Positions 1 through 6,956 of a stretch of 22,102 bases of DNA are shown piece after piece (position 1 is the first letter of the stretch; every line of letters begins with the position of its first letter). The DNA is taken from positions 1 to 22,102 of the forward strand of contig CAKNZJ010000114.1 of NCBI GenBank assembly GCA_932222125.1. Direction: 5' to 3'. The position numbers and the translations under genes were made by a program. The notes under the pieces were generated by a model. It was not told the origin of the DNA. It worked only from the letters and a program-made list of their open reading frames with translations, and searched no databases. Source of the stretch: an uncultured Clostridia bacterium (GTDB lineage: Bacteria > Bacillota > Clostridia > Oscillospirales > Oscillospiraceae).

Positions 1-83
1 CCCGGCCTCCTCCCCTGGCCGGAGGGTGAGGATTTGGGCCTGTACCAGCCGGGCCCCTGTGCTGTCCCAGCCCTCCAGCCGGA
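1..83. repeat. Terminal direct repeat, left copy (circularity overlap)
   Basis: These 83 bases are identical to the last 83 bases of the window (22020-22102). The minus-strand nuclease frame that is open at base 1 continues in frame through the right-hand copy to a stop. This is the overlap expected when a circular molecule is written out linearly, giving a unit length of 22,019 bp. A genuine terminal repeat of a linear element is possible but less likely next to a plasmid Rep and iterons. Confidence 0.93.
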
Positions 84-1665
84 AGCGGGAGGGCCTGTCC
101 CCAGAGCTTTTGCCGGCAAGAATACAGAGCCCAGCCAGCCGGGCCCCCTCCTCTGCCGGGGAGAGGGACAGCAGGTATTTTTCCACCAGCCCCGGGCCCT
201 GATAGGCCAGCACATCCCATGGGCTGCTGTACTTGGCGTCCAGCACCAGGAAACAGGGCGGCCCTTCCGGAGGGCATACCTTGAGCACATAATCCGGCAT
301 CCAGAAGGAGCCGCCGTCCCCTGCGCGGTACAGCCCCGGGCCCCCGGGCTCTGGGTTTTTCCCGATTTTTGGCTGATAGTACAGGGCCGCGGTCCTGCCC
401 TTAGGAAGGCCAAAGACAAACAGGTTATTGCACTCTGTGTTGGTGTAGAGTCCTTCTTCCCTGTACTCCAGGCGCTGGGCCTGGAGCAGGGGCCCCAGCC
501 GGGACAGCTGCTCCAGCAGCCGGATTAGCACATACCGCTCGTAGACCACCCAAGAGGTGAGCATGGCGCAAAGGTGCTTTTCCTCCCGGATGTCTGCCTG
601 GGGCAGCCGGAGCCATTTTTCCTCCAGGCTGAATATCTCCCTGTAGTGGGGCAGGCTGAGACAGGCGGCCCCAGGCCTGGGGGGCCTGCTCAGAAGCTCT
701 GGGCCCAGGCCCAGCAAACCCTGATATTTGCGCAGCTGCTCCCAAAGCCCAGCGCCCAAAGCTGGCAGGCGGCTCAGGCTGTGCCGGAAGAGGCGATGGA
801 AAATGGCCTCCAGAGCCTGGTGAGAGCAAACCTCCTCTCCCCTGCCTGGGGCAGTCAGGCTCTGGTCCAGGGCTTCCAGCTCCCGGCGCAGCCGCTCCAG
901 AGATTGGGCCACTGTGTACAAAAAATTCAGGACTGCCCGGTTCTCCTCTGTGTCCCCAGAGCTTTCGGGGACAGGGGCCAGGGCCCGCCTGGGCTGCCAG
1001 CTCCTGCCCTTGGCCCGGATGCCCCCAGGGCCAGGGGCGGGCTCCAGCTCCTCTGGGTGGCAGGAAATATAGCGCAAAGTGTCCCTGGACACAGCGGGCA
1101 GCCGCTGGAAGGAGCGCAGCTGGGCCTGAGGGGTGACAGTATACACGCCCCTGTCCCGAAAGCGGGGGAAATTCTTCCGGTAGGCCTCCAGGATGCGCCA
1201 GGCCAGCTGTACCCGGGAGAACAGGGAGCTCTCCCCGCCAGGCTTCAGCTCAGGTCCCAGGCCCTGGTACAGGGGGCTGCTCCTGGCGTACACTTGCTCT
1301 ATCATCTGGGCCAGCTCTGGCCCAGGGCTGGCCTTTTTCCCCACAACTGCCAGCCATTGGCTCTCCCATAGCTCCCCTTCCACCACTGCCCCCAGCCGGA
1401 CAAGGCCTGCCCCCGCGTCCCGGAACAGGGGGACATTCCCTGTGTCCGCCAGGGGCTGGCCGTTGATAAGCAGGGAGAAGCGGCCCAGGGGGGAGCCGTC
1501 CTGCCGGAGCAGCTCTGGGGTGTACCTGTCCTCTGCCCGGAATTTTGGGGGGCAGCCCTGCCTGGCTTCCAGAAGCTCCCGAGTGATATCCCCATGGACT
1601 GCTGGATGCAGGGGCAGCTCCTGGCAGGCGCTGGGGCCAGCCAGCCGGATAGAATACCCGCCCAT
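1..1665 (-). CDS. McrC-like PD-(D/E)XK nuclease (DUF2357 type), 5' portion; continues across the circle junction
   Basis: My translation from ATG 1665-1663 stays open to base 1 and continues at 22019 to a TAG at 21983-21981, for 567 residues in total. The start overlaps the stop of the upstream ATPase gene by one base (TGATG), so the two are probably translationally coupled. Near the C-terminus, D458 (in FWMPDYVLK) and D476-A-K478 (in LVLDAKY) form the PD-(D/E)XK nuclease signature. A helix with a Glu-Lys pair (VEKYLL) follows. This layout, with an N-terminal beta-rich part, a helical middle and a C-terminal nuclease, matches the DUF2357/McrC-like partners of McrB ATPases. The expected role is cleavage of modified or foreign DNA, driven by the partner GTPase/ATPase. 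Family membership rests on motif and context; the recognised modification cannot be read from the sequence. Confidence 0.85.
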   Translation of the reverse strand, partial: MGGYSIRLAGPSACQELPLHPAVHGDITRELLEARQGCPPKFRAEDRYTPELLRQDGSPLGRFSLLINGQPLADTGNVPLFRDAGAGLVRLGAVVEGELWESQWLAVVGKKASPGPELAQMIEQVYARSSPLYQGLGPELKPGGESSLFSRVQLAWRILEAYRKNFPRFRDRGVYTVTPQAQLRSFQRLPAVSRDTLRYISCHPEELEPAPGPGGIRAKGRSWQPRRALAPVPESSGDTEENRAVLNFLYTVAQSLERLRRELEALDQSLTAPGRGEEVCSHQALEAIFHRLFRHSLSRLPALGAGLWEQLRKYQGLLGLGPELLSRPPRPGAACLSLPHYREIFSLEEKWLRLPQADIREEKHLCAMLTSWVVYERYVLIRLLEQLSRLGPLLQAQRLEYREEGLYTNTECNNLFVFGLPKGRTAALYYQPKIGKNPEPGGPGLYRAGDGGSFWMPDYVLKVCPPEGPPCFLVLDAKYSSPWDVLAYQGPGLVEKYLLSLSPAEEGARLAGLCILAGKSSGDRPSRFRLEGWDSTGARLVQAQILTLRPGEEAG

Positions 1666-3395
1666 CAGGCAAAGTACCTGTAATATCCGGCGGAGCCGCC
1701 CTTTTGCAGCATGTCCTCCAGAATGCCCCTGCACCTGTCCAGCCCGGCATCCCCGCAGGCCTGGAGCAAACCCTCCAGGGCGGGCCGCTTATCCTCTGCC
1801 ACAGCGATTTTGGGCAGAAGCCGCTGGGCTGCCGCGTAGTCCACAGCCAGGGCCACAGGGTCAGGGGCATAGGGGGAGAAGAGCCCTTCCGCCGCGGCGA
1901 TATACTGGCCCATGGCCTTTTGGACCCTGCGGCTGGGGCCCGCGCCCAGCTCCTCCAGGCAGCGGAATACCTCCGTATACCCGGCAGCCTTCCGGAACCC
2001 CTCCGCCCCGTCCCCCTGGGGGGCAAACACAGCCTGCAAATCCTTCCAGGCCACAGAGCGGAGCCCGTCCATTTGCCCAGGGGCCTTTTCCCCCTCCTTC
2101 TCTGGCAGCCGGATGACCCAGGCCCTGTCAAGGATTCTGGGGGAGAGCTCCTCTGTGGTGTAATCGCTGTTGATGGTGGCCAGAAACCGCAGGGCGCCAG
2201 TGAGCCGGAGCCGGTGGTTCTCCCACAGGGTCAGCTCCGCGCTCTGGCCGTCCGCCAGCCTGTCGCACAGGCCGATAAAGTCAGACCAGTAGTGCTCTAA
2301 GGGGCTCAGGTTGGCCTCGTCCAGCAGCACGGCAAAGGGGGGCTTTTCCCCGGTCATCCCGGCCCGGTGCTCCTGCTCCATGTGGCAGAGCACGTCATAG
2401 AGCAGGCTGCCGCTGGACTCGAACCGGCCGCTGAGAGGGTTGAAATAGCCAATCAAATCCCGCTTGGTGCTCCAGCCCTTTTCCACCTGGATTTGGGTAT
2501 ACCGGCACATCTGCCCCTCCCCCAAATCCCCGCCGGAAAAGTCCAGGCCCAGGGCCCGGGCCAAAATGGCGCAGATACTGGTTTTCCCTGTGCCGGGCTG
2601 GCCGGAGAACACGGTCAGGGAGCCCTGGCAGAAGCAGAGGAGCATGTTGAGGATATCTGTCTCCCTATAGCCCCTGGCCCTGCGGATAAGCCCTATCAGG
2701 TAGGCAGGGAGGTTCCCCCCCTGCCAGGGCTCTAAGTCCATGACCTGGAGGGGCGGCCGGCTGGGCCTTGCGGTGAGTTTTTCCAGCCACAGGCTGTCTA
2801 TGGCCTGGTCCACTGCCCGGCTGATGGCGTCCTGGTGCCCGGCAAGCCTGGCATCCAGGGCCTGGGCCAGGGCCTCCTGCTGGGCCTTCAGCTCCTCCAG
2901 CCGCTGCTCCCTGCTGGCCAGCTGGGCGTCCAGCTGCTCCAGCTGGCCCTGCTTTTCCTGGAGCAGGGCCAGAACCCTGGCCATCTGCCCGTCAAACAGG
3001 CGGCAGCCCGGGCCCTCCAGCTCCTGGAGGGTGATAATTTTCTTCTCGGCCGTGTGCTCCCTGCCTGTCCGGGTATAGGAGGCCAGGCTGTGCAGGCTCC
3101 GGGGCATGGGGAATATCCAAATCTGCCCATCCTGGAATTTCTCCTGGATTTCCGGGCCGAACCATTTCCCCTCCGGGCCGAATATCTGTATCATGCCCCG
3201 GTACTCGCTCTGGTGGCTTCCCGGGTAATCCAGGGCCTGGGCGTCCTGCTCTGACCAGGGCTCCTCCCTGTCCGGAAGGCCCCTGGAGTCTACCCGGGCA
3301 TAGGGTTTGAAATACACCTCGGACGTGCCGCTCAGGTACCCTTCCCGATAGACGATTCTGCCCAGGTACCAGCTTGTTTCCCTTGTATCCGTCAA
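1665..3395 (-). CDS. McrB-like AAA+ ATPase of a restriction module
   Basis: This is the motor subunit of the McrBC-type pair. Numbering is from the TTG at 3395-3393 (576 aa). An N-terminal domain of about 135 residues that I do not recognise is followed by a Gln/Glu/Leu-rich coiled coil (about 140-190). The AAA+ core then carries Walker A GQPGTGKTS (265-273), Walker B VLLDEANLS with D359-E360, a sensor in ATINSDY (N409) and arginines in SPRILDR (R420, R424). The LLDEANLSPLEHYW form is typical of McrB-like ATPases. I chose the TTG because AAGGCGG lies 7 nt upstream of it and a promoter-like pair lies at 3457-3485. The frame stays open to a GTG at 3518, but that codon lies upstream of the promoter and has no visible ribosome site. 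The N-terminal domain presumably reads DNA modification; that is inference. Confidence 0.87.
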   Translation of the reverse strand: MTDTRETSWYLGRIVYREGYLSGTSEVYFKPYARVDSRGLPDREEPWSEQDAQALDYPGSHQSEYRGMIQIFGPEGKWFGPEIQEKFQDGQIWIFPMPRSLHSLASYTRTGREHTAEKKIITLQELEGPGCRLFDGQMARVLALLQEKQGQLEQLDAQLASREQRLEELKAQQEALAQALDARLAGHQDAISRAVDQAIDSLWLEKLTARPSRPPLQVMDLEPWQGGNLPAYLIGLIRRARGYRETDILNMLLCFCQGSLTVFSGQPGTGKTSICAILARALGLDFSGGDLGEGQMCRYTQIQVEKGWSTKRDLIGYFNPLSGRFESSGSLLYDVLCHMEQEHRAGMTGEKPPFAVLLDEANLSPLEHYWSDFIGLCDRLADGQSAELTLWENHRLRLTGALRFLATINSDYTTEELSPRILDRAWVIRLPEKEGEKAPGQMDGLRSVAWKDLQAVFAPQGDGAEGFRKAAGYTEVFRCLEELGAGPSRRVQKAMGQYIAAAEGLFSPYAPDPVALAVDYAAAQRLLPKIAVAEDKRPALEGLLQACGDAGLDRCRGILEDMLQKGGSAGYYRYFA

Positions 3396-3456
3396 AAAAA
3401 TCCCGCCTTTTTGTTTTTTTTGAAACCAGCCCCAAAGGGCCTGGGGGCTGTCCCCA

Positions 3457-3485
3457 AATATACTATACCTCCAGGGAAAAAGCAA
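3457..3485 (-). promoter_or_regulatory. Candidate promoter of the mcrB-mcrC operon
   Basis: On the minus strand TTGCTT (3485-3480) and TATATT (3462-3457) are separated by exactly 17 bp, in an AT-rich patch within GC-rich DNA. The -35 match is only partial. The position about 60 nt before the TTG start fits that start and not the upstream GTG. Confidence 0.45.
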
Positions 3486-3521
3486 GGGCCGGGCTTTGGC
3501 AGGGATTGTCCAAACCACAGA

Positions 3522-3559
3522 GATAATTATCTGTGTTCCCCCGCGGGGCGGGGGAACAC
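3522..3559. promoter_or_regulatory. Palindrome AGATAATTATCT and adjacent 12-bp-stem hairpin
   Basis: A perfect 12-bp palindrome (AGATAATTATCT) lies just inside a second, stronger inverted repeat at 3533-3559, which has arms GTGTTCCCCCGC and GCGGGGGAACAC around a GGG loop. Both lie upstream of the mcrB gene. The hairpin has no T-run, so it is not an ordinary terminator. It resembles in form the repeat of type I-E CRISPR arrays, but it occurs only once. Confidence 0.6.
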
Positions 3560-3613
3560 GAAAAACTCTCCAAAACGGACACTCCTGCTTTGGCAGCCAG
3601 GAGGATGACTACA

Positions 3614-3686
3614 ACTTATGACTACGCAAGGGGCCAGGATTCCCGGGCCCTGGCTGCTGTGCTCATTTGTTTCGACTTATGACTAC
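3614..3686. repeat. Two direct copies of ACTTATGACTAC, 61 bp apart
   Basis: ACTTATGACTAC occurs at 3614-3625 and 3675-3686. Both copies are followed after a few bases by GGGCCAGG, so this is a short degenerate duplication of roughly 30 bp. No gene is visible here. The function is unknown. Confidence 0.5.
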
Positions 3687-3697
3687 AGGGCCAGGCA

Positions 3698-3876
3698 TTA
3701 AGGAAGTACTGATTAAATCACGCCTGACGGCTTGGCACGCATCTCGCTTGCACTTTTTCCCTCATGTGCACAGCTTTCGTTTGCCAATCGCCAGATTGGC
3801 CGCACTCAATCTATGCACCCTGACGAAAAAATTGACTGCACGATATGCGTACCAGATTTAATCAGCACTCCCTTAA
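3698..3876. mobile_element. MITE-like 179-bp element with 22-bp terminal inverted repeats
   Basis: The ends are imperfect inverted repeats that match at 20 of 22 positions. The left end starts TTAAGGAAGTACTGATTAAATC (3698-3719) and the right end (3855-3876) is its near complement. Further inward the two halves remain partly complementary (TGGCACGCATCTCG against the complement of CGATATGCGTACCA), so the whole unit could fold into a long hairpin. It encodes no protein. Small size, terminal inverted repeats and lack of a transposase are the marks of a non-autonomous transposable element. Which transposase family would act on it is not known to me. Confidence 0.62.
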
Positions 3877-3884
3877 AATTCCCC

Positions 3885-3913
3885 TTGACACGCCGGAAAA
3901 TATCCTCTACACT
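3885..3913 (+). promoter_or_regulatory. Promoter of the parA operon
   Basis: TTGACA (3885-3890) and TACACT (3908-3913) are separated by 17 bp. They lie directly upstream of palindromic array 1 and about 115 bp before parA, just outside the MITE-like element. Binding of the partition protein to the downstream array would block this promoter, giving the usual autoregulation of partition operons; that part is inference. Confidence 0.75.
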
Positions 3914-3922
3914 AAGGGAAAA

Positions 3923-3977
3923 GTTGTGTATGTGTATACACATACACAATACACATACACAATTGTGTATACACAAC
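3923..3977. repeat. Palindromic TGTGTATACACA array 1 (putative parS/operator)
   Basis: This 55-bp block is made almost only of GTGTATAC, ACACATAC and ACAATTGTG words. It begins GTTGTGTATGTGTATACAC and ends GTATACACAAC. It sits between the parA promoter and the parA start. Three more blocks of the same words occur at 5140, 5913 and 6753. Arrays of short palindromes beside a ParA gene and a ribbon-helix-helix gene are the usual form of a plasmid centromere and operator. Confidence 0.75.
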
Positions 3978-4027
3978 TCTGGAAAGTATGTATATACCGT
4001 GATACACACTATATACGGGGGTAATCC

Positions 4028-4792
4028 ATGAAAAGCATTGCAGTGGTGAACCAAAAAGGCGGCGTGGGGAAATCCACCACCGCGGCAGCCCTGGCCGGAG
4101 GGCTGTGCCTGTGCGGGCGCCGGGTACTGGCAGTGGATTTAGACGCCCAGGGGAACCTGTCCCACACCATGCGGGCCCAGCCACGGCCAGGCAAAAGTAT
4201 TTTAGAGGTGCTGCTGGGCACGCTCCCGGCGTCAGAGGCAGTGCAGGCCACAGCCATGGGGGATTTGCTGCCAGCCAGTAAGGGCCTGTCCGGCGCGGAT
4301 GCCTTCCTGTCAGAGACAGGCAAGGAGTACAGGCTGAGGGAGGCCCTCCAGGGCCTCTCCGGAGCCTATGACTACTGTATCATTGACAGCCCCCCGGCCC
4401 TGGGCATTGCCACAGTGAATGCCCTGACCGGGGCGGACATGGCCATTGTCCCGGCCCAGGCAGATATCTACAGCCTGCAGGGGGTGGAGCAGCTGGTGGC
4501 CACAGTGGAGACAGTGCGCAGGTACTGCAACCCTGGGCTGAAAGTAGACGGGATTCTGCTGACCCGGTACAGCCCCCGGTCTGTGCTCAGCCGGGAGGTG
4601 CGGGAGCTGATGGGCCAGCTGGCCCAGCGGCTGGGGACCCGGGTCTACCAAAGCGCCATCCGGGAGGCCATAGCCGTAAAGGAGGCCCAAATCAGCCGGG
4701 AGAACCTGTTCACCTATGCGCCCGGCTCCAATGTGGCCAAAGACTACCAGGCCTTTTTGCAGGAGGCCCTGGGCATATCATGGGAGGGATAG
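4028..4792 (+). CDS. parA: ParA-family partition ATPase (Soj-like)
   Basis: The 254-residue product belongs to the deviant Walker A ATPases that segregate plasmids by forming dynamic gradients on the nucleoid. The diagnostic KGGVGKST box is at residues 10-17, with its signature lysines K10 and K15. The A' region AVDLDAQGN is at about 35-43 and Walker B, CIIDSPP, has D120. There is no N-terminal DNA-binding extension, which fits the type Ib group, where the small partner protein does the autoregulation. The gene follows a strong promoter and palindromic array 1. Its stop is separated by 3 bases from the next gene, so the two form an operon. The ribosome site is poor (GGGGG about 7 nt before ATG). 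Confidence 0.94.
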   Translation: MKSIAVVNQKGGVGKSTTAAALAGGLCLCGRRVLAVDLDAQGNLSHTMRAQPRPGKSILEVLLGTLPASEAVQATAMGDLLPASKGLSGADAFLSETGKEYRLREALQGLSGAYDYCIIDSPPALGIATVNALTGADMAIVPAQADIYSLQGVEQLVATVETVRRYCNPGLKVDGILLTRYSPRSVLSREVRELMGQLAQRLGTRVYQSAIREAIAVKEAQISRENLFTYAPGSNVAKDYQAFLQEALGISWEG

Positions 4793-4795
4793 AGC

Positions 4796-5083
4796 ATGGC
4801 AAAAAAGAAGAGTTTTGTAACCGGCCCGGCCCTGTATGAGGACCCGGCCCTGTCGTTTATCTCCAGAGGGGAGCTGCAGCCGCAGGAGGAGCCTGCCGGG
4901 CCATTGGGAGTGCCGGAAGGGTACCGGCCAGCCTATGTGGAGCGCCGGAGCAGGCGGGTTCAGCTGGTTCTTCCGCCCAGCCTGTATGGCCGGGTGAAGC
5001 AGGCCAGCCAGGGGGAGGGGCTGTCGCTGAATGAATTCTGCTGCCGGGCGCTGGAGCGGGCGTTGGAGCAGGGCGGGGAGTAG
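4796..5083 (+). CDS. Small ribbon-helix-helix DNA-binding protein, probable ParB-type partition partner
   Basis: This is a 95-residue basic protein whose start lies 3 bases after the parA stop, behind a GGGAGGG ribosome site. Its C-terminal half (52-92) reads as a ribbon-helix-helix: a strand RRVQLVLP, then a helix (PSLYGRVKQASQ), a turn at Gly-Leu-Ser, and a second helix (LNEFCCRALERALEQ). The N-terminal 50 residues are probably disordered and may contact ParA, as in type Ib partition proteins. The palindromic arrays on both sides of the operon are its likely binding sites. Sequence identity in this class is weak, so the name rests on fold and context. It could instead be a CopG-type copy-number repressor. 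Confidence 0.75.
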   Translation: MAKKKSFVTGPALYEDPALSFISRGELQPQEEPAGPLGVPEGYRPAYVERRSRRVQLVLPPSLYGRVKQASQGEGLSLNEFCCRALERALEQGGE

Positions 5084-5097
5084 AAAAAGGCACAACC

Positions 5098-5139
5098 TGA
5101 CGGCGAGCCCCCTGGACCCCGGTCGGGGCCCGCCGAAAA
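5098..5139. repeat. GC-rich dispersed repeat fragment fused to palindromic array 2
   Basis: This stretch holds CTGACGGCGAG, then CCCCCTGGACCCCGG and the palindrome CCCCGGTCGGGG, running into GAAAAG and array 2. The same tail ends the 300-bp structured repeats at 11875 and 21697. The words CTGACGG(C/G)GAGCCCC...GAAAAG also adjoin arrays 3 and 4, read on the other strand. Confidence 0.65.
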
Positions 5140-5188
5140 GTTGTGTATACACATACACAATACACATACACAATTGTGTATACACAAC
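5140..5188. repeat. Palindromic TGTGTATACACA array 2 (putative parS / recombination site)
   Basis: This 49-bp block begins GTTGTGTATACACATACAC and ends GTATACACAAC. It lies between the partition operon and the recombinase gene. It is almost identical to the reverse complement of array 4 (6753-6802) and is therefore inverted relative to it. Confidence 0.75.
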
Positions 5189-5253
5189 TCTATATAGTAT
5201 AAATAAAACGAGTAAATCTATATATCTAGTACCACCGATTGGAGGGACTCCCC

Positions 5254-5838
5254 ATGCTGCGAGGCTACATCCGGATAAGCACCCCAAAACAGGCAGGGGG
5301 AAGCTCTCTGCAGGAGCAGCGGGAGGCCCTGCTGGCCGCTGGCTGCCAGGCCCTATATGAGGACGTGTGCACCGGGGGAAGCCTGGAGCGCCCGGCCTTT
5401 GTCCGGCTGTGTCAGGAGGCAGAGCCAGGAGACACCATTGTGGTCACCAAAATGGACAGGTTCGCCCGGACAGAGACCCAGGCCTATGAGCAGGTGGTGG
5501 GCTGGGTCCGGGCCGGTATCCGGGTCCAGGTGCTGAACATGGGGGTGATTGAGGACACGGAAATGGGGCGGCTGATTCTGCATATCATGCTCAGCTTTGC
5601 GGAGTTTGAGCGGGACATGATTATCAGCCGCACCCAGGGGGGCAGGGCCTATAAGCGGGCCACAGACCCAGGCTACAGGGAGGGGCGCAGGCCCAAGTTC
5701 ACCCGGGACCGGCTGGACCATGCCATGGATTTGCTGCGCACCCACTCCTATACTGAAGTTGCCCGTATGACTGGTATGAGCCGTTCCACGGTGACCCGGG
5801 AGGCCAGGAAGCGGGGGTTCCGAAAGAGCGGGGAATAA
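5254..5838 (+). CDS. Serine recombinase (resolvase/invertase family)
   Basis: This 194-residue enzyme should cut and rejoin DNA through a serine nucleophile. Its most likely role is resolving plasmid multimers, though inversion is also possible. The catalytic motif GYIRIST places the nucleophile at S9. KMDRFAR (66-72) holds the conserved active-site arginines, and AEFERDMI (116-123) matches the E-x-E-R helix. The C-terminal 45 residues form a helix-turn-helix (SYTEVARMTGMSRSTVTREA). The length is usual for small resolvases. I chose the ATG at 5254 because GGAGGG lies 8-9 nt upstream; an in-frame TTG at 5239 lies upstream of that ribosome site. The gene sits between palindromic arrays 2 and 3, which are in opposite orientation. 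Confidence 0.93.
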   Translation: MLRGYIRISTPKQAGGSSLQEQREALLAAGCQALYEDVCTGGSLERPAFVRLCQEAEPGDTIVVTKMDRFARTETQAYEQVVGWVRAGIRVQVLNMGVIEDTEMGRLILHIMLSFAEFERDMIISRTQGGRAYKRATDPGYREGRRPKFTRDRLDHAMDLLRTHSYTEVARMTGMSRSTVTREARKRGFRKSGE

Positions 5839-5842
5839 GAAA

Positions 5843-5871
5843 AGAACACCCAGAGGGGTGTTCTCTTTTTT
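5843..5871 (+). terminator. Rho-independent terminator after the recombinase
   Basis: The stem AGAACACCC / GGGTGTTCT has an AGAG loop and is followed by CTTTTTT. It begins 5 bases after the recombinase stop codon. Confidence 0.92.
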
Positions 5872-5912
5872 GCTGTATTTTGTGTGAGCGTGATATGTGA
5901 TGTACATATACA

Positions 5913-5949
5913 GTGTGTGTATACACAATTGTGTATGTGTATACACAAC
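5913..5949. repeat. Palindromic TGTGTATACACA array 3
   Basis: This 37-bp block is GTGTGTGTATACACAATTG followed by TGTATGTG and TATACACAAC. It continues into AACTTTTCGGGGCTCCCCG, the reverse complement of the words that precede array 2. It is shorter than array 4 by one internal TATTGTGTATGTG unit. It lies between the recombinase terminator and the 3' end of the toxin gene. Confidence 0.72.
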
Positions 5950-6066
5950 TTTTCGGGGCTCCCCGTCAGGCACCCGCAGGGCCTTTGTTTGGTTTTATTC
6001 TTTTTCTTATTCTTTATATGGCTGCTGTTTTCCCTGCGGTTTCTACTGCTGTTTTTACTGCGCTTT

Positions 6067-6378
6067 TCACTGGAGCAGCTTCCCATAATCCCGCCTGGCA
6101 TAGATTACCCGGGCCACGGTTACCAGCCTGCGCTGCTCGTCTACCCAATAGAACAGGAAAAAATTCTCCACCAGCAGCTTCCGGTATTCCCGCTCCAGGG
6201 GCCTGCTGGCCTGGTACACAGGCCAGGCGTAGGGGAACTGCTGCAGCCGCTCCCCGGCCCGCTCCACCTCCTCCGCCAGGCGGAGCGCTGCCTCTGGGCT
6301 GCCCAGGTCATGGCTGATATAGCTGACAGCCTCCACCAAGTCCCGGCGGGCAATGGGCAGGTATTCCAGGCTATACAT
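6067..6378 (-). CDS. RelE/ParE-family toxin
   Basis: This 103-residue protein has the compact alpha-alpha-beta core of the RelE/ParE superfamily. It opens with a strand (YSLEYLPIARRDL), has two helices rich in Glu and Arg, and ends in the family's signature ARVIYARRDYGKLL. Such toxins either cleave mRNA in the ribosome or poison gyrase; sequence alone does not decide which. The coding frame overlaps the antitoxin gene upstream by 8 bases, which couples their translation. On a plasmid the pair would kill or arrest cells that lose it. Confidence 0.9.
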   Translation of the reverse strand: MYSLEYLPIARRDLVEAVSYISHDLGSPEAALRLAEEVERAGERLQQFPYAWPVYQASRPLEREYRKLLVENFFLFYWVDEQRRLVTVARVIYARRDYGKLLQ

Positions 6379-6658
6379 TCTCCCTGTCCTCTCTGCCCTG
6401 TATGGCCTCTTTCATGGCCTGGAGCACCTCTTTCGAGGAGTATCTGGTCTGGGTCAGCCGGGCCTCTTTCTCTGCCTCCCGCAGTTGGCAGAATACCTCG
6501 CTGTCAAACTGCATGGACTCAAAGGCCTCCATGCTGAGGACGACCATGTCGCCGTACCCGTTTTTGGTCAAAAATACGGGTTGGGCGGTCTCGTGTACAG
6601 TCCTGGAAATGTCCGCGAAATGGTTGCGTAAATCAGATACTGGCCGAATGGTTTTCAT
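6371..6658 (-). CDS. Phd/YefM-family antitoxin
   Basis: The 95-residue product starts with the classic prevent-host-death pattern: MKTIRPVSDLRNHF, then a helix, then PVFLTKNGYGDMVVLSMEAFE. The first 55 residues form the DNA-binding dimer. The acidic C-terminal 40 residues should fold onto the toxin and neutralise it. The ATG is preceded by CAGGAGG at 7 nt. The antitoxin comes first in the operon, as is usual, and probably represses its own promoter through the near-palindrome at 6681-6698. Confidence 0.92.
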   Translation of the reverse strand: MKTIRPVSDLRNHFADISRTVHETAQPVFLTKNGYGDMVVLSMEAFESMQFDSEVFCQLREAEKEARLTQTRYSSKEVLQAMKEAIQGREDRENV

Positions 6659-6677
6659 GCTGCCACCTCCTGAAAAT

Positions 6678-6706
6678 ATTTTAGCGTAATTATGCTAATT
6701 TGTCAA
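6678..6706 (-). promoter_or_regulatory. Toxin-antitoxin promoter with embedded operator
   Basis: On the minus strand TTGACA (6706-6701) and TAAAAT (6683-6678) are separated by 17 bp. The near-palindrome TTAGCATAATTACGCTAA (6681-6698) fills most of the spacer and overlaps the -10 box. A bound antitoxin or antitoxin-toxin complex would exclude RNA polymerase. Confidence 0.85.
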
Positions 6707-6752
6707 TGTGTTACTATATATAGGCTTTATATGTGATTGAAATCAATATAAA

Positions 6753-6802
6753 GTGTGTGTATACACAATTGTGTATGTGTATTGTGTATGTGTATACACA
6801 AC
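6753..6802. repeat. Palindromic TGTGTATACACA array 4
   Basis: This 50-bp block begins GTGTGTGTATACACAATTG and ends GTGTATACACAAC, followed by TTTTCGGGGCTCGCCGTCAGG. Its reverse complement matches array 2 along nearly its whole length and also in the adjoining GAAAAG and GACGGCGAG words. It lies between the TA promoter and the SLH gene. Confidence 0.75.
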
Positions 6803-6875
6803 TTTTCGGGGCTCGCCGTCAGGCCCTGCTCTGTTCTCCAAAGCTGCCCTTGCGAAAAACAGAAAAGCAGCAGAG

Positions 6876-6901
6876 TTACAGAAAAGTATACTTTTCTGTA
6901 A
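6876..6901. promoter_or_regulatory. Perfect 26-bp palindrome upstream of the SLH gene (operator 1)
   Basis: TTACAGAAAAGTA and its exact complement meet at the centre without a loop. The core CAGAAAAGTATAC recurs downstream at 7017-7029. A palindrome of this form is most likely the binding site of a dimeric regulator, which is not encoded recognisably in this window. Confidence 0.7.
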
Positions 6902-6956
6902 GCTGAAATACTATCTGAAACCCATCCGGAATTCTGGCAGCTTTTGCAGGGGAGGC

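Noticed and set aside
3533..3559. A CRISPR array
   Set aside because: Only one repeat-like unit exists, with no second repeat, spacer or cas gene in the window.
3614..3686. Iterons of a second origin
   Set aside because: Only two short copies occur, with no initiator gene beside them; the origin at 20635-20887 is convincing.
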